A DNA stretch of 64,000 nt. It comes from Paenibacillus sp. FJAT-29882 (GTDB lineage: Bacteria; Bacillota; Bacilli; Bacillales; DSM-1321). The translations under genes were made by a program, and so were the position numbers. Location: positions 124,001 to 188,000 of the forward strand of contig NZ_LMVB01000003.1 in assembly GCF_001510645.1 (NCBI RefSeq). Reading direction: 5' to 3'. The notes below the pieces were generated by a model. The model was given only the letters and a program-made list of their open reading frames with translations, made no database searches and was not told the origin of the DNA. Below, one piece after another: positions 10,051-17,460 of the stretch; the first letter of the stretch is position 1, and every line of letters starts with the position of its first letter.

Positions 10051-10070
10051 GGGGTCAGACCCCATTTCCC
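10051..10070 (+). repeat. REP element, outer right copy
   Basis: Identical to the outer left copy, 77 nt after the inner right copy. Confidence 0.85.
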
Positions 10071-10150
10071 GAGTTCATCTTATCATTATACTTCATTTTA
10101 GGGTGAATTTTTAGGGGAGAGTTTGTGTTTTGGTGTAATTGAATTGATAT

Positions 10151-10182
10151 GAAAACCAGACCGCTATGTTCTCGGTCTGGTT
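10151..10182 (-). terminator. Terminator of the PlcR-like gene
   Basis: Perfect 10-bp stem AACCAGACCG / CGGTCTGGTT, followed on the minus strand by TTTT. Confidence 0.8.
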
Positions 10183-10189
10183 GGAGAGA

Positions 10190-11071
10190 TTAAAGAGTTT
10201 TCCAGTTATCTAATTTCTGTGAGATAAAAGAGGTGAAGCGTGTGTCATTCTGGAGGTTGAAGATTAACTTTGCCTTTTCCATATACTTTTCAGCAAGAAT
10301 AAGGTCACCTAAGAGCTCGTAATTATAACCTGTATGATAGTGTAGTTCTCCTAATAAATAAAGATTACTTTTCTGAATGCACCATTCAATACCATCGAGG
10401 CAGAAATTATTGGACCTTTCATAATCCTGTAACCGTGTCAACGTTCGAGCAGTATTATAGTATATCCGTATTTTCACCGTATTATCAACTAGATAAGGAA
10501 TGGTGTTAACGAATTGATAAGCATCCTTATAAGTAGAGAGTGCTTTCTTCAATTGCTTTTCTTCGAATAAAATAACGCCGATGCTCAACAAGATTTCAAT
10601 TTCTCGCTCTGAATGCACTTTATTCGAAGTTTGGGTCAACAGAATCGCATCTTTTAAAATATTGATAGATTTGACAGAATCGCGATATAACTCGTAATGA
10701 TAGATTCCCTTATGCCACAACAGCAGTTGATAATTGCGTTTATGTTGCTTGAATAACGGATTGTTCTCCTCTGCTACCACGATGTCCCTAATCTCTTGGT
10801 AATTCATCGTCCTTCTTGCATTTCTTAATTGATTTATTACCTCGTTAACATAATCGAGGCGAGGCGTCATCCCCATATCGAAAAAATAATTTACATCAAC
10901 ACCGAGTTTTTGGGAAATTAAGTATAGCGTTGAAGCATAGGGGAAAACGTCCCCTTTTTCAAGTTTACTAATCTGTGCTTGTGTACAAATTCCTTCAGCA
11001 AGCTCTTCCTGTGAAAGTTTCATTTGTTTTCTAAGTTCTTTAATTTTATGTCCGATTGCTAAAAAATCCAT
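10190..11071 (-). CDS. PlcR-like HTH/TPR transcriptional regulator (RNPP family)
   Basis: 293 residues, close to PlcR (285). An N-terminal HTH_XRE domain (about 5-62: ELRKQMKLSQEELAEGICTQAQISKLEKG) is followed by a linker helix and an all-helical region (about 75-293) that fits the TPR peptide-binding superhelix of PlcR/NprR/Rap proteins. In that family a re-imported signal peptide binds the TPR region and switches the regulator on. The divergent 41-codon gene that starts 198 nt away encodes an exported peptide with a PapR-like C-terminus, which supports the assignment. An operator-like element (11087-11114) sits just upstream of the start and may give autoregulation. It could also be NprR-like, but NprR is longer (about 420 residues). 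Confidence 0.82.
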   Translation of the reverse strand: MDFLAIGHKIKELRKQMKLSQEELAEGICTQAQISKLEKGDVFPYASTLYLISQKLGVDVNYFFDMGMTPRLDYVNEVINQLRNARRTMNYQEIRDIVVAEENNPLFKQHKRNYQLLLWHKGIYHYELYRDSVKSINILKDAILLTQTSNKVHSEREIEILLSIGVILFEEKQLKKALSTYKDAYQFVNTIPYLVDNTVKIRIYYNTARTLTRLQDYERSNNFCLDGIEWCIQKSNLYLLGELHYHTGYNYELLGDLILAEKYMEKAKLIFNLQNDTRFTSFISQKLDNWKTL

Positions 11072-11086
11072 GCTAACCCCCTATGT

Positions 11087-11114
11087 AAATATTCCTAGAG
11101 TTATATTTCTATAC
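11087..11114. promoter_or_regulatory. Operator-like element A upstream of the PlcR-like gene
   Basis: 28 nt matching element B (11545-11572) at 25 positions. It contains TAGAGTTATATTTCTA, a TAGA-N8-TCTA inverted repeat 16 nt long like the PlcR box (TATGNANNNNTNCATA). It also covers the likely minus-strand -10 region of the regulator gene. Confidence 0.5.
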
Positions 11115-11212
11115 AAATACGGAAGAAATCATGCTAGTTTTACATGGTTTCTCTAAATTAAAGCGGCGACAAGGCTAAATCCCGATTTTTATGTCTGTGG
11201 TTAAATATAAAT

Positions 11213-11229
11213 ATAGAATTTATTTCTAT
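11213..11229. promoter_or_regulatory. Inverted repeat upstream of the PapR-like gene
   Basis: Perfect 6-bp arms ATAGAA and TTCTAT around 5 nt, directly abutting a possible -10 (TAAAAT, 11230-11235) of the peptide gene. It shares ATTTCTAT with element A, so both may bind the same regulator. Confidence 0.5.
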
Positions 11230-11269
11230 TAAAATCCAATAATAATTAAGGAAAAGGGAGGAAGTACCT

Positions 11270-11395
11270 ATGAAAAAGAAGATAGTTGGGATGATATTTG
11301 CATTATTTGTAGTAGCAGGCTTAAGCTTTATCGGTGTTTCAACTGGAACTTCAGGTGGATCAGTAGGAACTTTCGAATTACCGTCAGAATATTAA
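11270..11395 (+). CDS. PapR-like secreted signalling peptide precursor
   Basis: 41 codons from ATG 11270 behind a strong GGGAGGAAG site. The product has a KKK start, a hydrophobic export segment (about 5-23), a Gly/Ser/Thr-rich stretch and the C-terminus FELPSEY. PapR of the B. cereus group has the same plan: short, Sec-exported, with an active C-terminal heptapeptide of the type ADLPFEF/SDLPFEY. The shared LPxEY ending, the size and the adjacency to a PlcR-like gene support a role as its autoinducer precursor. Unlike the plcR-papR tandem, the two genes are divergent. Expected route: secretion, extracellular trimming, uptake by an oligopeptide permease, binding to the TPR regulator. The processing site is not visible. 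Confidence 0.72.
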   Translation: MKKKIVGMIFALFVVAGLSFIGVSTGTSGGSVGTFELPSEY

Positions 11396-11423
11396 TCATA
11401 AAAGATAGAATGAAAGTTTTACT

Positions 11424-11455
11424 GGCACTTTCCCTGTGGAGAGTGTCTTTTGTTT
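11424..11455 (+). terminator. Terminator of the PapR-like gene
   Basis: 10-bp stem GGCACTTTCC / GGAGAGTGTC (two G-U pairs), loop CTGT, then TTTTGTTT. Confidence 0.75.
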
Positions 11456-11544
11456 CTAAATCACTACTCTTATACTAATTTTTTCAGCTGGTCGAATTAC
11501 CTATTTTGGAATTTTTATCTCAACCCTAAGCCATTTTTCACAAA

Positions 11545-11572
11545 AAATATTCCTATGGTTATATTTATATAC
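11545..11572. promoter_or_regulatory. Operator-like element B, second copy
   Basis: 25 of 28 positions match element A in the same orientation. It contains TATGGTTATATTTATA, which fits the PlcR box at 8 of 10 defined positions. No clear gene follows on either side; the first terminator downstream on the plus strand is at 11853. Confidence 0.45.
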
Positions 11573-12040
11573 GAAAATCAATTATAAAACTACTTAAATC
11601 GATGAAAAACGCCCTAAATGGCAAAATACGCCGGAAATTGCAGTTTTATCTCTAATGAGAAAAGTGCTTAAATGAATGTGAGTATTCGTTATTTAGCAAA
11701 ACAAGTTTGTTTTGCATTAATAATAATGAACAATTGTTCAAATTTTGAATGTAATTTGGAAATTGTAATAGTCCGATTCTTGAATTTCTGGAAACCCTCA
11801 GTTTCTAGTACCAAAGCGTGAAGCATCTTTCGGAAAAAGGGTGTTTCAGTTGCCTGCAAACGGTTGCCTGTTTGCAGGATTTTTTTATTTGTGGGGGCAA
11901 TCCGTCCGAAGGAACCCAACTATTTCTTTGTTGCTAATCATCCAAATTACCCCCTATGAATTGCAGATATAGTAACCGGTTTTGACCATACTGCCTCTGG
12001 GTATAGTAGATTATATAAGATGAATACTGGAGGGGAAATC
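11573..12040. other. Intergenic stretch without a supported protein gene
   Basis: It holds a possible 49-codon frame at 11672-11821 with no convincing ribosome site, an 8-bp inverted repeat (GCAAAACA / TGTTTTGC at about 11696-11715) and a strong plus-strand terminator (11853-11888). A transcript starting at element B and ending there (about 300 nt) is conceivable as a small RNA. Confidence 0.4.
11853..11888 (+). terminator. Strong plus-strand terminator with no upstream gene
   Basis: Perfect 9-bp stem CCTGCAAAC / GTTTGCAGG, 8-nt loop and a T7 run. Confidence 0.75.
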
Positions 12041-13483
12041 ATGGTTCTAAACAAAGAAACAGATTTTCCTAATGTGAAAAAAGCAAAGTTTCAATTTATT
12101 TTCCCTTTTATGTTGGAGGAACATAGAATTGAAGAATTTGTAAATAGATTAATAGAAAAGGACTTCGATTTCTTCGATTTAAATAATGCTGAACAGCAGC
12201 AAGCCTATTATGGAGAAAGCCATGTTTCGCATCGTTCACTTGAAAGTTTTTTTCTGCCGAATATAGAACCCATTTTATTTCCACAAACGGATCGAAGAAG
12301 AGAAAGCTTCCGCCGGTTTTCGAAACGAACCAATCTTACATGTGAATTTTCTTCCAAGCACCTCGAAACAGATTTCATCATGGATTCCATAGATATTTTC
12401 ATTTGTCCATTTCATATTGGGCTAATCAATATACGGGTCTCCTTGCCAGAAGGTCTTTCCTATTCAGATGTACTGTTCTTCGGTGACAGATTTCGAGTGC
12501 TTGAGCAAATCTCGAATAATGAAGAAAATGCGAAAATAGGGTGTGAGGAAGAAACCTATCAACAGGTGAAGGATTTCATATTTAATAAATTGCTTCAAGA
12601 TATGAGTTGCTATATCGACGAAAGTAAAATCAAAGATACATACTTTGGAAGCCTGCCTTTTTTTGTCGACGAGCGGATGTATGTTCTTGGGCATCTTTCC
12701 ATAACAGAAGATAGTGAGCTTTCTAAAGCCAATCTATTTAGGGCAGGGGAACTGAACGGCTATGATTCTAGTGGAAATCCTTATCTCGGTGCCTTGAATC
12801 CGGACTATATCGACCGGTATTACACGAGTCATGTGTATGACCGTTGGGGGGGAGAAACCTATTATGTTACAAGTGAGAATCATTTCGTTTGTTTAACAAA
12901 GACAGCTGGTGACATGGAGGAAGAGCTGATTAGCCAAATGCACGGTCAACTTTATTATTCGTTGCTTTTCTTTTTTTACTATAAAATTGTTTTGCTAAAG
13001 CTCTCTCATCAGCATTCCTTGATTGATATTGAGAAAGACAAATCCAGAACGGAAGAACTAATTGTCATGATTACGAACTTTTCTGCAAAATTCTATTTTC
13101 CCGAGGTGAACAGTACAACAACAGGAAGGGAAATCTCCCAGATGCCGAAGGATATATTCCAAATTGAACGGCTCTATCAAGATGTAAAGGAGACCCTGTA
13201 TGATTTGTACCAAAGCCAGGATAAACTTTCTGGAAAACGTCAAAATGCCTTGTTGCAAATCCTTACCATTTATACAGTGATATCAGGGATTTTTGGAATG
13301 AATTTGGTCATTGAAGACGGTAAAGAAAATTTTTCACTGAGTAAGTTTATGTCCTATACTCCATCTGAGCTTTTTGTCTTTTTTGTGACAATGAGCGGCG
13401 TGATTATCTCGTTAATACTAGGCGTCTTTTTCCTAAAAGAATGGATCAGGGAACATAAAAGCCGGAATAATAAAATCTTCTAA
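12041..13483 (+). CDS. CorA-like membrane protein of unknown substrate
   Basis: 480 residues from ATG 12041, preceded by GGAGGGGAAATC; an in-frame ATG at 12020 lies before that site and is less likely. The large N-terminal part (about 1-405) is soluble. The C-terminus has two hydrophobic segments (about 408-425 and 445-468), and the GMN tripeptide (GIFGMNLVIEDG) ends the first one, as in the CorA/Mrs2 ion channel family. CorA forms pentamers that pass Mg2+ or other divalent cations. The N-terminal domain is longer than usual and I see no clear similarity to the classical CorA cytoplasmic domain, so the substrate is open. Single-gene unit with its own terminator. Confidence 0.7.
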   Translation: MVLNKETDFPNVKKAKFQFIFPFMLEEHRIEEFVNRLIEKDFDFFDLNNAEQQQAYYGESHVSHRSLESFFLPNIEPILFPQTDRRRESFRRFSKRTNLTCEFSSKHLETDFIMDSIDIFICPFHIGLINIRVSLPEGLSYSDVLFFGDRFRVLEQISNNEENAKIGCEEETYQQVKDFIFNKLLQDMSCYIDESKIKDTYFGSLPFFVDERMYVLGHLSITEDSELSKANLFRAGELNGYDSSGNPYLGALNPDYIDRYYTSHVYDRWGGETYYVTSENHFVCLTKTAGDMEEELISQMHGQLYYSLLFFFYYKIVLLKLSHQHSLIDIEKDKSRTEELIVMITNFSAKFYFPEVNSTTTGREISQMPKDIFQIERLYQDVKETLYDLYQSQDKLSGKRQNALLQILTIYTVISGIFGMNLVIEDGKENFSLSKFMSYTPSELFVFFVTMSGVIISLILGVFFLKEWIREHKSRNNKIF

Positions 13484-13492
13484 TAAATAGCT

Positions 13493-13524
13493 CAGCTCTC
13501 TGTACATAAGGGAGCTGTTTTTTT
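13493..13524 (+). terminator. Terminator after the CorA-like gene
   Basis: CAGCTCTC / GGGAGCTG stem (one G-U pair) followed by T7. Confidence 0.8.
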
Positions 13525-13615
13525 ACGTTAACCATCTTTCTAGCAGTCTCAGAAAAAATATTTTATAATGAAAATAGAAATAATTCAGCTATACGATAAA
13601 TTCAAGGAGGAAAGA

Positions 13616-15625
13616 ATGAAAAAATTTCTTTTTATTTCCATTTTATTTGTAATTTTAGCAGGGTGTTCTGATAAAGGTCCTACGCCAGAAGATCGGTTCG
13701 CTGCATATGTGAAGCTTTGGAATGAACAAAAATATGATGAAATGTATAAGTATTTGTCCGCAGAAGCGAAGAAAACCATAAATGTAAAGGATTTCACAAA
13801 GCGCTACGAAAAAATCTATGGGGATATTGAAGCAGCTAATTTAACTGTCACGTACAAAAAACCGAAAGAATCCACAGATGATAAAGAGCTGAAAAAGACC
13901 GAACTACCTTTTTCCGTCAGCATGGATACAATGGCTGGTCCAGTAGATTTCGACCATAAAGCAATACTCGTCAAAGAAGGGAAAGACGATAAAGAGAATT
14001 GGTATATGAATTGGGATGCTACTTATATCTTTCCTGAGCTTGAAGAAGGGGGAAAAGTGTCCATCGCAACCTATCCTGCCATTCGTGGAGAAATTGTTGA
14101 TCGCAATGAACAATACTTGGCGATGAATGGTTCAGTTGTGGAGGTAGGCATCGTTCCAGAAGAAATGACGGATCAATCAGCAATCATCACACAAACTTCC
14201 CAACTTCTAAATATGTCGAAAGAAGAAGTAGAAAAAAAGCTAAATCAATCCTGGGTAAAACCGAACTACTTTGTACCGCTTAAAAAAGTGTCCATTGAGG
14301 ATATCGCATTAAAGGAAGCCCTCGCAAACATTCCATCGATTCATTTGAATGAAGTGGCAGGCCGTGTGTATCCGTACAAAGAAGTAACGGCTCATCTTAT
14401 TGGCTATATCGGTGAAATTACTGCTGAAGAGCTGAAAACATGGGAAAAGAAAGGCTATAGAGCAACCGATGTAATCGGAAAAAGAGGAATTGAGCAAATC
14501 CTTGAGGAACGTTTAAAAGGAAAACCTGGCGCCAAAATATCCGTCAAGACGGATAGAGGTCAGGAAAAGATCATCGCTGAAAAGAAAGCTGAAGAAGGCG
14601 AAAAGATCGTCCTAACGATCGATGTCGAGCTACAACAGCAGATTTTCACCCAATACAAGGGGGAAGTAGGCTCGGCAACAGCACTAAATCCGATAACAGG
14701 GGAAACGCTCGCACTTGTTAGCAGCCCATCGTTTGATCCGAACCAATACGTGCTCGGAATGACAGCGGCGAAACAGCAAGCGTTGGAAAGTGATCCGAAT
14801 AAGCCGCTCATCAACCGCTTTAGTGCAACCTTTTCTCCAGGTTCGACAATTAAAGCGCTCACTGCTTCGATTGCCATGAAAAACGGTGTCGATCCAAATG
14901 AAGCAATTGAAATCAAAGGGAAGACATGGAAGAAAGCGAATTGGAAAGATCACAGCATAACGAGGGTATCCACACCAGGTATACCCATCAATATGACCGC
15001 CGCATTAGTATACTCTGACAACATATACTTTGCTCAAAAAGCATTGCAACTTGGAACAGATAAATTTTCAAAAGGCTTGAAGGATTTTGGCTTTGAAGAA
15101 ACCATCCCATTTGAATATGCCATCAAAGCGTCGCAAATTGGGAAAATCGATTCAGAAGGCAGACTTGCCGACAGCGGCTACGGTCAAGGGCAGGTATTGA
15201 TGAGTCCTTTACATGTAGCGTTAGCGCATACGACGTTTGTGAACGAAGGAAACATGATTGCGCCAAAGCTGTTTCTCGATGGCAATGATAAGCCGGTTTA
15301 TTGGAAAGAAAATATTATCTCTAAAGATCAAGCTACACAAATGACAAAAATGCTCACTCAAGTTATCTCAAACCGTGCCGGATCTGCCCATTCACTTAGT
15401 GAGACAGGCATTCCACTTGCTGGAAAAACAGGAACGGCCGAAATCAAGCAAAGCAAAGAATCAACAGGTACTGAAAACGGCTGGTTCGTAGGCTACAACA
15501 CAGATAATCCAAGGCTTCTGATGACTTGGATGATGGAAAACGTCAAAGGCAGAGGTGGCAGCCATCTTGTGGTGGATAAGATGAAACCGGTTTGGGTGGA
15601 CTATCTGAATGGGACCCATGAATAA
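13616..15625 (+). CDS. pbpC: Penicillin-binding protein 3 (class B transpeptidase, lipoprotein)
   Basis: 669 residues from ATG 13616, which has AAGGAGG 6 nt upstream; an in-frame ATG at 13568 has none. Lipobox LAGC near residue 16-19 gives membrane attachment. An NTF2-like MecA N-terminal domain (about 25-145) is followed by the dimerisation region (EIVDRNEQYLA) and the transpeptidase domain. Active-site motifs: STIK with Ser410, SDN at 467-469, KTGT from Lys604. The layout is that of B. subtilis PBP3 (PbpC) and staphylococcal PBP2a. It cross-links peptidoglycan outside the membrane. The PBP2a-like architecture often gives low beta-lactam affinity, but this cannot be read from sequence alone. 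Confidence 0.92.
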   Translation: MKKFLFISILFVILAGCSDKGPTPEDRFAAYVKLWNEQKYDEMYKYLSAEAKKTINVKDFTKRYEKIYGDIEAANLTVTYKKPKESTDDKELKKTELPFSVSMDTMAGPVDFDHKAILVKEGKDDKENWYMNWDATYIFPELEEGGKVSIATYPAIRGEIVDRNEQYLAMNGSVVEVGIVPEEMTDQSAIITQTSQLLNMSKEEVEKKLNQSWVKPNYFVPLKKVSIEDIALKEALANIPSIHLNEVAGRVYPYKEVTAHLIGYIGEITAEELKTWEKKGYRATDVIGKRGIEQILEERLKGKPGAKISVKTDRGQEKIIAEKKAEEGEKIVLTIDVELQQQIFTQYKGEVGSATALNPITGETLALVSSPSFDPNQYVLGMTAAKQQALESDPNKPLINRFSATFSPGSTIKALTASIAMKNGVDPNEAIEIKGKTWKKANWKDHSITRVSTPGIPINMTAALVYSDNIYFAQKALQLGTDKFSKGLKDFGFEETIPFEYAIKASQIGKIDSEGRLADSGYGQGQVLMSPLHVALAHTTFVNEGNMIAPKLFLDGNDKPVYWKENIISKDQATQMTKMLTQVISNRAGSAHSLSETGIPLAGKTGTAEIKQSKESTGTENGWFVGYNTDNPRLLMTWMMENVKGRGGSHLVVDKMKPVWVDYLNGTHE

Positions 15626-15633
15626 AATGGAAG

Positions 15634-15673
15634 AACCTTTATTCGACTTTTTATGCGAATGAAGGTTTTTTTT
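15634..15673 (+). terminator. Terminator after pbpC
   Basis: AACCTTTATTCG / CGAATGAAGGTT stem with one G-U pair, then T8. Confidence 0.85.
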
Positions 15674-15766
15674 ATTAGCGAAGAAAACAATATTCAGTCG
15701 TAGAAGTATAGCAAAAAATGTATTGTAAATTGTTTGTTCTACAATATTAACCATCATTCACCCATT

Positions 15767-15812
15767 TGTAACAGAAATGTAATAAGGCTTCCGACATGAA
15801 ATTTGCTAAAAT
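15767..15812 (+). promoter_or_regulatory. WalR box and extended -10 promoter of the LysM endopeptidase gene
   Basis: TGTAAC-AGAAA-TGTAAT (15767-15783) matches the WalR (YycF) consensus TGTWAH-N5-TGTWAH exactly. 23 nt further is an extended -10, TGCTAAAAT (15804-15812). The same arrangement occurs before the gene at 21073. Confidence 0.75.
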
Positions 15813-15842
15813 TAAGGTTAATTACATATTAAAGGATGGGGA

Positions 15843-17105
15843 ATGATGAAGAAAGCCCTTTGCACGATGTCGACAGTCGCAGTGATATCCTCTATGATCG
15901 CACCATCTGCTTTTGCTGATTCATATACAGTGAAGCAAGGAGATACTTTACATAAAATTGCCCAAGCCAATAAAACAACTGTGGCAAAAGTAAAAGAACT
16001 AAATAAGCTGAAATCTGATGCTATATATGTGAACCAGGTTCTGGTAGTGGATAATAAATCTACACCGACAGAGGTTAAGGCCGCATCACAAATAGCCTTT
16101 CATAAAACGAATACAACTGTACACACCGTCGTTTCTGGCGACAATTTAACGAGGATTGCGAATGAATATGACATTACCCTCGGTGAATTGAAGAATTTAA
16201 ACAATCTTACTTCTACCGTGATCTATCCAGGAGATAAGCTGATCGTCTCAGAAACAAAAGGGACGACTGTAGTTGAATTACCAAAAACAGAGACGAACCA
16301 AACTTCAAAAGGCCAATCTTATACAGTGAAAACAGGAGACAGCCTTTGGAAAATTGCCAACAGCACGAACACTACAGTATCCAACTTGAAAACAATCAAT
16401 AATCTTAACACGGATACGGTCTTTCCTGGACAAGTCCTTCAACTTGAAAAGTCTAACAAAACGAATAGTGTGACTACGCCGAGTGTAAGCGGGTCCGACC
16501 AAAGCGTTGTAAAGCCAACTCAGCCACAAAACGAAAGTGAAAAATATACGGTAAAAGCTGGTGACACTTTATCTAAAATCGCTTCAAAGTACAGCATGAC
16601 GATTCACCAATTGAAAACGATCAATCATTTAACGACGGATACAATTTATCTGGGACAATCTTTAGTTATTGATAGTAGCTTACAATCTACTGAAACTTCT
16701 ATTCCAACCAAGCCTGATTATGTTGCTAATAGTACACAATCAGCATCGGAATTAATTAAGATCGCAAAGGAATTAACTGGTACCCCTTACTCATGGGCAG
16801 GCTCATCACCTAGTGGTTTTGACTGCAGTGGGTTCATCTATTATGTATTAAAAAAAGCTGGGCATCAGGTTTCTCGTGTTTCATCTGCTACTTATTTTGA
16901 TATGGGCAAGAGTGTAAAGACACCACAACCAGGAGACCTTATCTTCTTTGACACGACAACAAATAGCAAAGCGGTTATTTCGCATATGGGAATCTATTTA
17001 GGGAATAATGAATTTATCCATGCCAGTTCAAGTCAGGGTGTTACCGTAACATCTATTAATAATTCATACTTTAAAAATAGAATTATGGGCTATAAGAGTT
17101 TATAG
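15843..17105 (+). CDS. LysM-NlpC/P60 D,L-endopeptidase (LytE/CwlS-like)
   Basis: 420 residues with a signal peptide ending near AFA26. Four LysM domains, each starting YTVKxGDTLxKIA or similar, lie at about 27-70, 96-140, 159-203 and 236-280 and bind glycan strands. A C-terminal NlpC/P60 domain (about 300-420) has catalytic Cys328 (FDCSG) and His in ISHMGIYLG and FIHASS. The enzyme should cut the D-Glu-mDAP bond in wall peptides, as LytE, LytF and CwlS do. ATG 15843 and 15846 are both possible starts. A perfect WalR box upstream suggests control by the essential wall-homeostasis system WalKR, which regulates lytE in B. subtilis. Confidence 0.92.
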   Translation: MMKKALCTMSTVAVISSMIAPSAFADSYTVKQGDTLHKIAQANKTTVAKVKELNKLKSDAIYVNQVLVVDNKSTPTEVKAASQIAFHKTNTTVHTVVSGDNLTRIANEYDITLGELKNLNNLTSTVIYPGDKLIVSETKGTTVVELPKTETNQTSKGQSYTVKTGDSLWKIANSTNTTVSNLKTINNLNTDTVFPGQVLQLEKSNKTNSVTTPSVSGSDQSVVKPTQPQNESEKYTVKAGDTLSKIASKYSMTIHQLKTINHLTTDTIYLGQSLVIDSSLQSTETSIPTKPDYVANSTQSASELIKIAKELTGTPYSWAGSSPSGFDCSGFIYYVLKKAGHQVSRVSSATYFDMGKSVKTPQPGDLIFFDTTTNSKAVISHMGIYLGNNEFIHASSSQGVTVTSINNSYFKNRIMGYKSL

Positions 17106-17167
17106 TATTCTATTCTTATCTGATCTTATGGAGAAAGACCGATTGAGGTATTTAGTAAATAGCAGCC

Positions 17168-17205
17168 AAACAGCGGTGCAGAGATGCTCTGCTGTTTTTG
17201 TTTGC
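17168..17205 (+). terminator. Terminator after the LysM endopeptidase gene
   Basis: AACA-GCAGAG / CTCTGC-TGTT stem with a 5-nt bulge, then TTTTTGTTT. The rest of the gap to 17460 is AT-rich and shows no gene. Confidence 0.7.
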
Positions 17206-17460
17206 TCATCCATTTATTTTCCTTAATTATATGAAAAAAGATGGGGAATAGCCGATATAAAAAAGTAGGTAAAAGAACTCATTTTCAGTCCTATTAAAAT
17301 AATTATCTTGTGATATACTATAAATTGGACTTTTATTCCAATTAAATGACAAAAAAATGTTACTTTCGTATTATTTTGATAAGTTTCCATTTTTTTGACT
17401 AGGAATGTCGAGATATATGTTAAAATGACTGGGAATATAAAAGGAGGAACGCACAGTAGG

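Larger units (their letters stand above)
9334..10070 (+). mobile_element. REP/RAYT unit (REP-flanked Y1 transposase gene)
   Basis: A single transposase gene of the REP-associated tyrosine transposase type is framed by two pairs of 20-nt direct repeats. The outer copies read GGGGTCAGACCCCATTTCCC; the inner copies differ only by T for the fourth C of the second palindrome arm. In each pair the repeat starts lie exactly 77 nt apart (9334/9411 and 9974/10051). Each repeat folds into a GGGGTC-A-GACCCC hairpin plus a single-stranded tail, the usual RAYT substrate form. Confidence 0.85.

Noticed and set aside
11689-11919. 76-codon minus-strand frame
   Set aside because: It runs through the plus-strand terminator at 11853, has no ribosome site and no recognisable protein features.
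13568-13615. Upstream start for pbpC at 13568
   Set aside because: The ribosome site AAGGAGG lies after it and the lipoprotein signal begins at 13616.
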